Shown here one piece after another: positions 14,914-24,504 of a stretch of 64,000 bases of DNA. The position numbers and the translations under genes were made by a program. Below the pieces are notes generated by a model. It searched no databases, was not told where the DNA came from, and saw only the letters and a program-made list of their open reading frames with translations. Numbering within the stretch: position 1 is the first letter of the stretch; every line of letters starts with the position of its first letter. This DNA comes from Gammaproteobacteria bacterium (GTDB lineage: Bacteria > Pseudomonadota > Gammaproteobacteria > Pseudomonadales > Pseudohongiellaceae): assembly GCA_009922595.1 (NCBI GenBank), contig RFVC01000004.1, positions 1 through 64,000 on the forward strand, in the 5' to 3' direction.

Positions 14914-17094
14914 TTAATTGTCCTGAGTTTCTTCTTCAAACTCTTCAACATCTTCTGGCGCCACATCGTCGGGCGGCGGTCCGAATGGCGACGGTGTCGC
15001 CATGGCGATATGCGCTTCCGAAATAATGTAGTGCCTGATAGCTTCTGTATCTTCAGCTGAAAGTACTGAAGCAAAAGAGGTCATCCCTCTTTCGGCCAGT
15101 GCCCCGCCGAGTACCACGTTGTCGAAGCCTTCCTGGGAATGCAGCAGCGGTGTGCGGCGCAGGTCGGGGAATGAGCTGCGGGCCATACCGCCAACGTCAT
15201 GACACATGGCGCAGTTTTCGCCGTAGAGGGTATCACCGGCAGCAACCAGTTCGGCACCCGCCGTTTCTTCTGGTGGAGCAAGGGGACGCTGGGTGTATTC
15301 CACTTTTTCAGGAAGCTGGGCGTCGCCGCCCAGTTTGTATACCAGAAGGCGTGCATAGGTTGGTGCGTAATATCCGAGGAATGATGGGCCGCCCACAACC
15401 TGGGCAATGTACTGTTCACCTTCGTGAATATAAGTGATGGCGCCGGAATAGGAGGTAGCCTTAGTGTCAAACATCTTCAGCTCGGCGCCGTCCTCGGCAT
15501 TGTAAATACCAAGCGTTTCACCGCCGCCCTTGACCAGCAGTCCGCCTGCGGTAGTTAACGTACCACCTACGGGCGAATCTTCTATGGCCCAGACTTCTTT
15601 TGCAGCTACCGGATCCCACGCAACCAGCCTCGTGGTACTGCCACGCGGTACGGTGTTTTCAGGGTCATCGTAGGCATAGTCATGGCCAAAGTATTCCATA
15701 CCAAGGTTGAAACGCCCGTCGATATTTTCCGGGGCATTGGCAAATGCCATGCTGCTTTCCCTTGCCGGGATATAGAGCAAACCGGTGTCAGGGCTGAAGG
15801 ACATGGGATGAGCACCGTGTGCGCCGGCCGGCCCTGGCTGAATAATCGTGCCGGCTTCACGCTTGGTATACTGAGCCGCTTCATTAATGATTGGCCTGCC
15901 GGTAGTAATGTCATAACCGGAGGTCCAATTCACGGGAACAAAATTGTTGGCCCTCAGAAGTTCGCCTGTATAGGCGTCGAGCATATAGAAGAAGCCGCTT
16001 TTTGCTGCCTGCATGGCGACATGGCGCACCTCGCCATCCACCTCCAGGTCGGCAATGGTAATTTGCTGGACGGAATCGAAGTCCCATTCCTCACCCGGGA
16101 TCTGCTGGTAATGCCATACATATTCACCGGTGTCAGCATCCACGGCGACAATGGAATTCAAGAAAAGGTTATCACCTCCGCCGGGACTGCGCACGAGCGG
16201 GTTCCAGGGCGCACCGTTGCCTACACCAAAGAGCAGCAGGTTGGTCTCGGGATCGTAGGTAATACCGTCCCAGGTACTGCCCCCCCCGCCGAGTTCCCAC
16301 CAGTTGCCATTCCAGGTTTCTGCCGCCATGCGCATGGCGTCATTTTCAAAACCAAGTTCGGGATTACCCGGCACGGTGTAAAAACGCCAGAGGATCTCGC
16401 CTGTGTTTGCATCCACTGCCGACACAAAACCGCGGGTTCTGAATTCAGCCCCGCCGTTGCCAATGAAGACCTTGCCGTTAGCCACACGCACCGCGCCGGT
16501 CGAGGTGTAATTGAGTTCTTCGTCCACCGTCTGCGTTTCCCAGAGGGCCTCTCCGGTTTCAGCATCAAGTGCAAACATGCGTCCATCATATGCCGTAACA
16601 AATAGCTTGCCTTCATAAACGGCGGCACCACGGTTGCTGACTCCACAACAACCCTTGCCTACAACACTGCCTTCCACCTCTGGGTCGAAACGCCAGAGAG
16701 TTTCTCCAGATGATGCATCTATGGCCGTTACCTGGCCGAAGGATTCCGTAAAGTAGATAACGCCATCCACAAAAAGTGGCGTTGATTCCTGGTCCTGGTT
16801 GGTCTCGATATCCACCCACCAAGCCAGCCCAAGCTGATCAGCATTGTCGACATTGATCTGGTCGAGACGGCTGAAACGCTGCTCATTGTATGAACCCCCG
16901 TAAGTAAGCCACTGTTCCGGCTCGTTTTCGGCATTCTCAAGTCTTTCCTGTGAGACGTTGCCAAAAGCGGACTGCGACGCAGCGGGTGTTGCCGCCATTG
17001 GTTTGCTGGCAGGCGCTGCGGTTTCTTCACTGCCGCCGCAGGCTGCGATTAAAGCCGCCATAATGGACAGGGAAAGTAATTTGTACTTGCGCAT
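14914..17094 (-). CDS. PQQ-dependent quinohaemoprotein alcohol dehydrogenase, lipoprotein
   Basis: A 726-residue enzyme. ATG 17094 is chosen over ATG 17172 because AAGGA lies 7 nt before it and a lipobox (I-A-A-C-G) follows near residue 19. The N-terminal part is a PQQ beta-propeller with the vicinal disulfide Cys-Cys in G-K-G-C-C-G-V, W-motif repeats (D-A-x-T-G-E-x-L-W) and a Ca/PQQ segment, P-G-E-E-W-D-F-D. A C-terminal cytochrome c domain carries C-A-M-C-H near residue 640. Known type II enzymes oxidise alcohols or aldehydes in the periplasm and pass electrons to a cytochrome. No pqq biosynthesis genes are nearby. The substrate is unknown. Confidence 0.85.
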   Translation of the reverse strand: MRKYKLLSLSIMAALIAACGGSEETAAPASKPMAATPAASQSAFGNVSQERLENAENEPEQWLTYGGSYNEQRFSRLDQINVDNADQLGLAWWVDIETNQDQESTPLFVDGVIYFTESFGQVTAIDASSGETLWRFDPEVEGSVVGKGCCGVSNRGAAVYEGKLFVTAYDGRMFALDAETGEALWETQTVDEELNYTSTGAVRVANGKVFIGNGGAEFRTRGFVSAVDANTGEILWRFYTVPGNPELGFENDAMRMAAETWNGNWWELGGGGSTWDGITYDPETNLLLFGVGNGAPWNPLVRSPGGGDNLFLNSIVAVDADTGEYVWHYQQIPGEEWDFDSVQQITIADLEVDGEVRHVAMQAAKSGFFYMLDAYTGELLRANNFVPVNWTSGYDITTGRPIINEAAQYTKREAGTIIQPGPAGAHGAHPMSFSPDTGLLYIPARESSMAFANAPENIDGRFNLGMEYFGHDYAYDDPENTVPRGSTTRLVAWDPVAAKEVWAIEDSPVGGTLTTAGGLLVKGGGETLGIYNAEDGAELKMFDTKATSYSGAITYIHEGEQYIAQVVGGPSFLGYYAPTYARLLVYKLGGDAQLPEKVEYTQRPLAPPEETAGAELVAAGDTLYGENCAMCHDVGGMARSSFPDLRRTPLLHSQEGFDNVVLGGALAERGMTSFASVLSAEDTEAIRHYIISEAHIAMATPSPFGPPPDDVAPEDVEEFEEETQDN

Positions 17095-17231
17095 CAAAAT
17101 ATCCTTACTGTTTCTATGTATAAAAAATTTTAATGGTCGATCGAAAAAAGACTGCCAAGTATCGCGCAGCAATGCGCCATATGCACCTTATTTCAAGGGA
17201 AAAAACCTGATGATTTGTTAATTTTGGCTGA

Positions 17232-18983
17232 TCAGGCGTTATGCATCATGCGTTTGATTACCGGCGAGATAATCAGCATGACGATTGCTATACCCATCGC
17301 GATATACCCCACCTGGGAATATACCTCGGCATAGGTGGTCTTGGCTGCTGCAGCATCGGCCAGCTGACCGCCAATGGTCTCGGCCCCGGTAGTCGAGGCA
17401 ATGACCCCGGCCAGGTAGTTGGAAAGGCCACTGTAAAGGAACCAGGCTCCCATAGTCATCCCAACGGCGTGAACCGGCGCCAGCTTGGTCACTGCAGAAA
17501 GACCCACCGGTGACACCATCAGCTCACCAATGGTGTGAACCCAGTAAATTAGGAATATGAAGAAGACAGCAGTCATCCCCGCCTCACCGGACATGGACAT
17601 GCCGCCAACCAGTGAGAGGAAACCAAGGCCGGCCATAAACACCCCCATGGCAAACTTGACTGGCGTTGATGGATTCATGCCCCTCTTGTCCAGGGTGATC
17701 CAGAGCCAGGCAAGCACCGGGGCGAACATGACGATGAACATGGCATTCAGCGACTGGAAAACCGGTGCGGGCACAGACCACCCAAACATAGTGCGATCCA
17801 CCAGTCGGTCAGTAAAGAGGTTAAGCGAGGAGCCGGCCTGCTCAAACAGGGCCCAGAATGGTATCTGCGCCATAATGAAGTAGATACCGGCCAGCATCCT
17901 GTCACGCTCCTGCCCCTCGCAGCGCACCACGGCGTACCCCACCAGGTACAGGAAAACGAGGATGCCGAGGATGCCCACGTAGCTTTCTTCCACAAGATGC
18001 GAGTTCATCACGAGCAGCAACGACACCAGCACAATGACCAGGCCGGTCAGGTAACACATCTGCTCGACATTAATGGGCCCGATCACTTTCTCCTTGAGTT
18101 TTTCCAGGCTGGGCGGTTCAGCTTTGCCTTCGAGCCAGTGCTGGTATTTCAGGAACACCGTGAGGCCGGCAAACATGCCTATGCCGGCCAGACCAAAGCC
18201 GTATTTCCAGCCATAGACGATACCAAGGATTCCGCACGTCCATGACGACAGGAATGCTCCCAGGTTTATGCCCATGTAAAAAATCGTAAAGCCGGAATCA
18301 CGACGAGCATCACCGAAACCGTAAAGTGCGCCGACGATTGTGGAGATGTTTGCTTTCAGGAAGCCGACCCCGGCAATAATTAGGGCCAGGGATAGGTAGA
18401 GAATGTTCAGATAAAGGGTCTGGGTTTCAATCCGGGTGGTGTAGCTGTCGGTGGCTATGGCTGCCGGCAGTCCAACCGCGGCTGGGCTCTCAATCAGCAT
18501 CTGGGTGGCCCCGTCACTGAAACTGATACGCGACGTGCCTGATTCTGACACAATAATCTGGTTGGCATCACCACCACGGCCATCCAGCGTTACCTGGTAC
18601 TCCTGACCGTTGTACATCAGGATTTCCCTGGAGCCGCTGCCTTCAAAAGCCATTCCGAAATGCCCCAGCACCAGCAGAATGGCGCCGTAAGTGACCGCCT
18701 TTCGCTGCCCAAGGTATTTATCCGCCAGCGTACCGCCGATAATGGTCATCACGTAGACCAGTGCCGTGTAGGCGCCATACATAATCGTCGAACGTTCATC
18801 GGAAAAGAGAAAATGCTGCGTCAGGTAAATAATGAGCAGACCACGCATACCGTAGTAGGAAAAACGCTCCCACATCTCAGTGAAGAATAGAATGACCAGG
18901 CCGCGCGGATGGCCAAAAATAGTGTTGCTGGATTCCTGTGACTGAGCTCCTTCACCGGGAGTTGATACTGCTGTGTCTGTCAT
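17232..18983 (-). CDS. POT/PTR-family proton-coupled oligopeptide transporter
   Basis: A 583-residue transporter with 12 or more membrane helices. Family motifs include E-M-W-E-R-F-S-Y-Y-G-M-R near residue 38 (the proton-coupling E-x-x-E-R region) and F-Y-M-G-I-N-L-G-A near residue 235. A stretch of about 80 residues between helices near positions 118-195 is hydrophilic and beta-like, so it should be a periplasmic insert, seen in some marine members. It should import di- and tripeptides with protons. It follows the PQQ gene region and diverges from the sulfatase. Confidence 0.9.
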   Translation of the reverse strand: MTDTAVSTPGEGAQSQESSNTIFGHPRGLVILFFTEMWERFSYYGMRGLLIIYLTQHFLFSDERSTIMYGAYTALVYVMTIIGGTLADKYLGQRKAVTYGAILLVLGHFGMAFEGSGSREILMYNGQEYQVTLDGRGGDANQIIVSESGTSRISFSDGATQMLIESPAAVGLPAAIATDSYTTRIETQTLYLNILYLSLALIIAGVGFLKANISTIVGALYGFGDARRDSGFTIFYMGINLGAFLSSWTCGILGIVYGWKYGFGLAGIGMFAGLTVFLKYQHWLEGKAEPPSLEKLKEKVIGPINVEQMCYLTGLVIVLVSLLLVMNSHLVEESYVGILGILVFLYLVGYAVVRCEGQERDRMLAGIYFIMAQIPFWALFEQAGSSLNLFTDRLVDRTMFGWSVPAPVFQSLNAMFIVMFAPVLAWLWITLDKRGMNPSTPVKFAMGVFMAGLGFLSLVGGMSMSGEAGMTAVFFIFLIYWVHTIGELMVSPVGLSAVTKLAPVHAVGMTMGAWFLYSGLSNYLAGVIASTTGAETIGGQLADAAAAKTTYAEVYSQVGYIAMGIAIVMLIISPVIKRMMHNA

Positions 18984-19164
18984 GACAAAATTCCAAGGAA
19001 TAGAACTGCATCGAAGGTAGTCGGAATCCGAAGGATTTTCAAGTAATTACCCTGCATCACGCGCTGGCTTTTCCAAAATAAAGACATAATTTCTACCTGA
19101 GTATTAATTCGGGCTAGAATCCTTTTCTCACGTGGATTTCATAACAATTAGAAAGGGAAAGAAC

Positions 19165-20832
19165 ATGCCGGGGTCGAAACAATTAAAAGAAGCGATAAGC
19201 TGTATTGTGGTTTTGCTGCTCGCTGCCTGCTCGGGACAAGAAGCGCCATCCGCTGCAGCAGTAACAGAAGTCAGCGAACCAGAGCAGCCCAATATCCTGC
19301 TCATAGTTGCCGATGACCTGGGTTATGCGGACCTTGGTTTTTACGGCAGCGAAATCCCAACTCCCAACCTGGATATGCTGGCCGCCAACGGCATGCTGCT
19401 GACGGATTTCTACACCAGTATGACCTGCGGCCCCACCCGCTCTATGCTCATGTCCGGTACCGACAACCACATGGCCGGGGTTGGTGTGCAAAGTGCCCCC
19501 TCCCACCCTGACCATATTGGTGATCCCAACTACCTGGGCTACCTGAGCTTTCGCGTGGCCAGCCTGGCTGAACTGATGACCGAGGCAGGCTATAACACTT
19601 ACATGACCGGCAAGTGGCATCTAGGTATGGACGTGGAGAACGGCGCCCATGCCAGGGGCTTCAAGAAAAATTTCATCTCACTGGATGGGGCAGCTCATCT
19701 GGGTCCCTGGGACTGGCGCGGCCCGCAGAATGCCAATTACCGTGACGGCGACGAGATGGTGCAAGTCAATGACGACTGGTACACGGTGCGCGATTACACA
19801 GGCAAAATGGTCGAGTATATCGGGGAAGACAGGGACGAGGACAAACCCTTCTTTGCCTTCCTGGCCTACACAACACCGCACTGGCCCCTGCAGGCTCCTG
19901 CCGATGTCATTGCCAACTTTGACGGCGTTTACGACGACGGCTACGAGGCTACCTACCTGCGCCGCCTGGAGCGGATGAAAGAACTCGGCCATGTACCCGA
20001 AGAGGCTGAGCCGATGCCCATGGATATTTTTAGTCCACGCTGGGAAGATCTCGATTCTGAGGAAAAAGCCTATTCCGCCAAGCGCATGGAAATTTATGCT
20101 GCAATGGTCAGCGAACTGGACAAGTATGTCGGCCAGGTGGTGGATTATCTGAAAGAGATCGGTGAATTCGACAACACCTTCATCATGTTTATGTCTGACA
20201 ACGGTGCTGAATCGGCACGTCTTGACCTGTCACCCCGTTACCAGGAGTTCATTACGGGAGGACAGTACGATCAAAGCCTAGAAAACCTGGGCAGTGCCAC
20301 CTCCTATGTCATGTACGGACGCAACTGGGCCACCGTCAGTGAGACACGCTTTCGGCGGCACAAGGCTACCGGATTCGAAGGCGGCATTCATGTGCCTGCC
20401 TTTGTGCATTTCCCTTCCATGGTTGAACCCGGCACTCGCACCGATGGCTTTGGCACAGTGATGGATGTTTTACCAACCTTCCTGGCTATTGCCGGCACTC
20501 AACATCCCGGCACCAGCTTTCAGGGACGCGAAGTTGTGCCAATCAAGGGCAAATCACTGCTGCCCATGCTCACCGGTGAAACGGAAGAAATTCATGATGG
20601 CTACACCGGCTGGGAACTGAATGGTCATCGCACGATTCGGGAAGGGGAATGGAAAATAGTCTGGGACCGCGCAGCAGGTGAGGATGCTAAATGGCTCTTG
20701 TTTAATATTGAAGAAGACCCGATGGAGCAAAAAGACCTTGCCACGGAACTACCGGATAAACTGGCTCAGATGGTTGGTCTGTGGGAGCGCTACGAAGAGG
20801 AAAACGGCGTGATCTATGTCTACCCGGAATAA
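19165..20832 (+). CDS. Type I sulfatase, lipoprotein
   Basis: A 555-residue sulfatase. ATG 19165 is chosen over GTG 19132 because AGGGA stands about 6 nt before it. The signal peptide ends in L-L-A-A-C, so the mature protein should be lipid-anchored. The metal-binding A-D-D-L-G-Y-A-D is near residue 50. The formylglycine site C-G-P-T-R starts at Cys88, followed by G-K-W-H-L-G near 148 and M-S-D-N-G-A-E. The enzyme should hydrolyse sulfate esters of sugars or other organics. The next gene encodes the maturase that converts Cys88 to formylglycine and overlaps this one by 17 nt. Confidence 0.92.
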   Translation: MPGSKQLKEAISCIVVLLLAACSGQEAPSAAAVTEVSEPEQPNILLIVADDLGYADLGFYGSEIPTPNLDMLAANGMLLTDFYTSMTCGPTRSMLMSGTDNHMAGVGVQSAPSHPDHIGDPNYLGYLSFRVASLAELMTEAGYNTYMTGKWHLGMDVENGAHARGFKKNFISLDGAAHLGPWDWRGPQNANYRDGDEMVQVNDDWYTVRDYTGKMVEYIGEDRDEDKPFFAFLAYTTPHWPLQAPADVIANFDGVYDDGYEATYLRRLERMKELGHVPEEAEPMPMDIFSPRWEDLDSEEKAYSAKRMEIYAAMVSELDKYVGQVVDYLKEIGEFDNTFIMFMSDNGAESARLDLSPRYQEFITGGQYDQSLENLGSATSYVMYGRNWATVSETRFRRHKATGFEGGIHVPAFVHFPSMVEPGTRTDGFGTVMDVLPTFLAIAGTQHPGTSFQGREVVPIKGKSLLPMLTGETEEIHDGYTGWELNGHRTIREGEWKIVWDRAAGEDAKWLLFNIEEDPMEQKDLATELPDKLAQMVGLWERYEEENGVIYVYPE

Positions 20833-21826
20833 AATCATTTTAGCTGTCCTTGCCCCTGCAGGAATAACAATAGCAGCTGCCCTGGGGTGGATCGGATACC
20901 AGGCCTCTTTGCCCGCTCAGGATATGAGCGCTTTTAAGTTCCAATGCTACGAGGAATCACATCTAGCTGAAGCTGGCCGCAACGAGGAATATCCAGGCAT
21001 GGTATGGGTGCCGGGTGGCACATTTACCATGGGTGCAGAGGGTACCTATTTTGAAGAAGGTCCAGCCCACGAGGAAAGTGTGGCGGGATTCTGGATGGCA
21101 AGACATGAAGTCACCAATGCTGAGTTTGCCGAATTTGTCGAAGACACTGGTTATAAGACACTTGCTGAGCGCGGCATAGAAAATCCTAACGGTCCGCCTC
21201 TTCCTGGTTCTGCCGTATTTACTCCACATGTCAGCAATGAGCAGATAAACCCTTTCGCCAGTTGGTGGTCATTCATGGAAGGTGCCAGCTGGTTAGAACC
21301 CAAGGGTCCCGGTTCAGACATTGAAGGTCTGGAAAATCACCCGGTTGTACATATCGCCTTTGAGGATGCACAGGCTTATGCACAGTGGAAAGGTCACGCT
21401 CTTCCCACCGAGGCCCAGTTCGAATTTGCCGCCCAGAGTAGCCAGATGCGCAGCGAGGATGGTACCTACCTCTCAAACACCTGGCAGGGGCTTTTCCCTT
21501 TACAGCACTATCCCATGGACGGCTTTATTGGCACCGCCCCTGTTGAATGTTTTGGTGCAAATAAATATGGCCTTTATGACCTAATTGGAAATGTCTGGGA
21601 ATGGACGCAGTCACCCTATTTTCTGAACCACTCGTTTCCTGACCAGGAAAAATATCCCCAGGGGTATGATCCAAACCAGCCTGGCGAACCAGTCGCCGTC
21701 ATCAAGGGCGGCTCCTATTTATGCGCACCAAACTACTGCATGCGGTACCGGCCTGAGGCTCGGCAGGCGCAGAGCAAGGGGCTAGGCACCTCGCATATTG
21801 GTTTCAGAACAACAATAAATCCCTAA
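20816..21826 (+). CDS. Formylglycine-generating enzyme (sulfatase maturase), membrane-anchored
   Basis: A 336-residue SUMF1-domain protein. The N-terminus has a hydrophobic helix (residues 7-27) that should act as a signal or anchor, so the domain should face the periplasm. The domain begins M-V-W-V-P-G-G-T-F-T-M-G, has W-M-A-R-H-E-V-T-N and N-V-W-E-W-T, and ends with G-G-S-Y-L-C-A-P-N-Y-C, containing the redox pair Cys303 and Cys308 that in known enzymes bind copper and oxidise the substrate Cys with O2. ATG 20816 overlaps the sulfatase end by 17 nt, so the pair is translationally coupled and maturation probably occurs outside the cytoplasm. Confidence 0.88.
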   Translation: MSTRNKIILAVLAPAGITIAAALGWIGYQASLPAQDMSAFKFQCYEESHLAEAGRNEEYPGMVWVPGGTFTMGAEGTYFEEGPAHEESVAGFWMARHEVTNAEFAEFVEDTGYKTLAERGIENPNGPPLPGSAVFTPHVSNEQINPFASWWSFMEGASWLEPKGPGSDIEGLENHPVVHIAFEDAQAYAQWKGHALPTEAQFEFAAQSSQMRSEDGTYLSNTWQGLFPLQHYPMDGFIGTAPVECFGANKYGLYDLIGNVWEWTQSPYFLNHSFPDQEKYPQGYDPNQPGEPVAVIKGGSYLCAPNYCMRYRPEARQAQSKGLGTSHIGFRTTINP

Positions 21827-21907
21827 ATTATATAGATATATGGTTTGGCATGTGATTATCTTTTTGTAATTCGTAATATCACTATTTTTACATCACCGGA
21901 ATAAACG

Positions 21908-24499
21908 ATGGCAAAACGTGTTTACCTTTTTAATGAGGGTCAAAAGGAAGACCGCGACCTACTTGGGGGCAAGGGAGCAAACCTTTGCGAGATGACCAAC
22001 CTCGGTCTTCCCGTTCCTTTTGGCTTTATTATCACTACCAACACTTGCCGTGAATATTTCGAGAACGGCAACAAGCTGCCCAACCGGCTGGAACAAGAAT
22101 ACCGGGTTGCCCTCGACCTTGTTGAACAGAAAATGGGCTGTGATTTTGGTGATTCCAAAAATCCTCTCCTCCTCTCTGTCCGTTCAGGCGCCCCCGTATC
22201 AATGCCCGGCATGATGGATACTGTGCTGAACTTAGGCCTAAACGATGAAATTGTTCAGGGACTGGCCACCAAAACCGGCAATGCCAGATTTGCATACGAT
22301 AGCTACCGGCGTTTTATCCAGATGTTTGCCAACGTAGTGCTAGACGCAGATGGAGACCGCTTCGAAGAGACCATCGATGACTATAAAAAGTCGCATGGCA
22401 AAACACTTGATATAGAAATGGAAGCCAATGACTGGCAGCGTGTAATTGATCAATTTAAAAACCTGGTCGACATCCCCCAGGATCCATTTCAGCAGTTACT
22501 AATGGCCGTTGAGGCGGTCTTCAAGTCCTGGCATACCCCCCGTGCCCATGTTTATAGGGAAATGAACAACATTCCCGAGTCACTCGGAACTGCGGTCAAT
22601 GTACAGGCCATGGTGTATGGCAATTTCAGTGACGATTCCGGCTCTGGAGTCGCCTTTACCCGCAACCCATCCTCAGGGGAAAAGCGGTTTTTTGGCGAGA
22701 TTCTTTTTAATGCCGCAGGCGAAGACGTCGTGGCGGGAATTCGCACACCCGAACCCATTGATGCGCTGAAAGAAAGGATGCCGAAAGTGTACGACCAGCT
22801 TTTTGAAACCCAGGCCATGCTGGAAAAACATTACCGCGATATGCAGGACATCGAGTTCACCATACAAGAAGGCCGTATTTTTATTCTTCAGACACGCAGC
22901 GGAAAACGCACCGGACGTGCCTCCGTAAAAATTGCTGTAGAGATGGTCAAGGAAGGTCTTATCACCGACAAGGAAGCTTTGCTAAGAGTCTCACCCGATC
23001 ATGTTGAAGCTTTCCTGCATCCCACGGTGGACCCAACAGCAAAGAAAGATATCGTTGCATCTGGCCTTCCTGCAAGCCCCGGGGGTGCAACTGGGTCGGT
23101 GGTCTTTTCGGCAGACGAAGCCGTGGAAGTTGCTGCTAGCGGCATAAAGGTGATCCTTGTACGCAAGGAAACCACACCGGAGGATATTCATGGCATGAAG
23201 GTAGCGGAGGGAATACTGACCGAGCTCGGCGGCATGACGTCGCATGCAGCCGTGGTGGCCCGTGGTATGGGGGTGACCGCTATAACCGGCTGCCACACGC
23301 TGAATATAGATTATAAAAATGGGACGGCGACCACTGAAGAAGGCACCGTGATCAAGCGCGGTGATGTAATCACCATTGATGGCCTTGCCGGCGAGGTCAT
23401 GTTAGGCGACATTCCTAAAACCCTGGCCTCGTCCAGCGACGACTTTCAAACCCTGCTGTCATGGGCTGACAAGTACCGCAAACTCCAGGTACGGGCGAAC
23501 GCTGAAACACCGGAAGATGCCGCCAAGGCCATAGAGTTGGGTGCGGAAGGAATAGGGCTCTGCCGCACGGAGCACATGTTTTTTGACGCAAGCCGCATCA
23601 ATATCATGCGCGGCATGATCCTATCGGAAAACAAGGATGAACGGGAGTCTTACCTGACGCAGCTGGAAAAATTCCAGCATGACGATTTCCTAGAGTTGTT
23701 CAGAATCATGGACGGCAAACCGATTACCATTCGTTTGCTTGATCCACCGCTGCATGAATTCCTGCCTCATACAGAAGAAGATATCGAGGCCCTAGGCAAA
23801 CAGATCAACAAGTCCCTGGAGAAAATCCGTCAGGCCATTGATGACCTTGTCGAGGTTAATCCAATGCTTGGCCTGCGTGGCTGCCGCCTCTCTATTGTGC
23901 ATCCTGAAATCACTGAGATGCAGGTGCGCGCCATAACGAGTGCCGCAGTGGCAGCCACTGAAGCTGGCATAAACCCCATGCCCGAAATCATGATTCCCTT
24001 GGTCGTTAATGTGCGCGAAATCCGCATGATTACAGACATCATAGAGCATGGCATACATTCCATTATGTCCGAGAAAAGCCTCTCTTTTCGCTACAAGATC
24101 GGCACTATGATGGAGACGCCGAGAGCCTGCCTGGGCGCAGGACGAATTGCCAAAGACGTGGAATTCATGAGTTTCGGAACGAATGACCTGACACAAATGA
24201 CCTATGGCTTCTCCCGTGATGATGCCGCCAAGTTCATTCCCGAGTATCTAGATAAAAAACTGTTTGAGACCGATCCCTTTGTATCGCTCGATGAACGTGC
24301 CGTTGGCAAACTGCTTCGACTCGCAATCCGCGATTCTCGCGAAAAAAAGAAAGGTATCAAGTATGGAATCTGCGGCGAACACGGCGGCGATCCGCGCTCA
24401 GTCAAATATTTCCATGAGATCGGTCTGGATTATGTCAGCTGTAGTCCTTACCGCATTCCCATTGCCCGGATAGCGGCCGCACAGGCCAACGTCGAGTAA
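21908..24499 (+). CDS. ppdK: Pyruvate, phosphate dikinase
   Basis: An 863-residue enzyme that interconverts pyruvate + ATP + Pi with PEP + AMP + PPi. The N-terminal nucleotide-binding half starts G-G-K-G-A-N-L and holds G-V-A-F-T-R-N-P-S-S-G. The swivelling domain carries the phospho-acceptor His446 in G-G-M-T-S-H-A-A-V. The C-terminal TIM barrel has L-C-R-T-E-H-M-F and G-T-N-D-L-T-Q-M-T-Y-G. Length matches the family. A PEP-forming role suits a cell fed on amino acids or pyruvate. The SDR gene follows at 5 nt. The second, split dikinase 5 kb downstream lacks the barrel. Confidence 0.95.
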   Translation: MAKRVYLFNEGQKEDRDLLGGKGANLCEMTNLGLPVPFGFIITTNTCREYFENGNKLPNRLEQEYRVALDLVEQKMGCDFGDSKNPLLLSVRSGAPVSMPGMMDTVLNLGLNDEIVQGLATKTGNARFAYDSYRRFIQMFANVVLDADGDRFEETIDDYKKSHGKTLDIEMEANDWQRVIDQFKNLVDIPQDPFQQLLMAVEAVFKSWHTPRAHVYREMNNIPESLGTAVNVQAMVYGNFSDDSGSGVAFTRNPSSGEKRFFGEILFNAAGEDVVAGIRTPEPIDALKERMPKVYDQLFETQAMLEKHYRDMQDIEFTIQEGRIFILQTRSGKRTGRASVKIAVEMVKEGLITDKEALLRVSPDHVEAFLHPTVDPTAKKDIVASGLPASPGGATGSVVFSADEAVEVAASGIKVILVRKETTPEDIHGMKVAEGILTELGGMTSHAAVVARGMGVTAITGCHTLNIDYKNGTATTEEGTVIKRGDVITIDGLAGEVMLGDIPKTLASSSDDFQTLLSWADKYRKLQVRANAETPEDAAKAIELGAEGIGLCRTEHMFFDASRINIMRGMILSENKDERESYLTQLEKFQHDDFLELFRIMDGKPITIRLLDPPLHEFLPHTEEDIEALGKQINKSLEKIRQAIDDLVEVNPMLGLRGCRLSIVHPEITEMQVRAITSAAVAATEAGINPMPEIMIPLVVNVREIRMITDIIEHGIHSIMSEKSLSFRYKIGTMMETPRACLGAGRIAKDVEFMSFGTNDLTQMTYGFSRDDAAKFIPEYLDKKLFETDPFVSLDERAVGKLLRLAIRDSREKKKGIKYGICGEHGGDPRSVKYFHEIGLDYVSCSPYRIPIARIAAAQANVE

Positions 24500-24504
24500 G
24501 TTTC

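Noticed and set aside
15682-16605. 307-codon frame antisense to the quinohaemoprotein gene
   Set aside because: The PQQ enzyme on the minus strand has all its motifs; this is a shadow of its codon bias.
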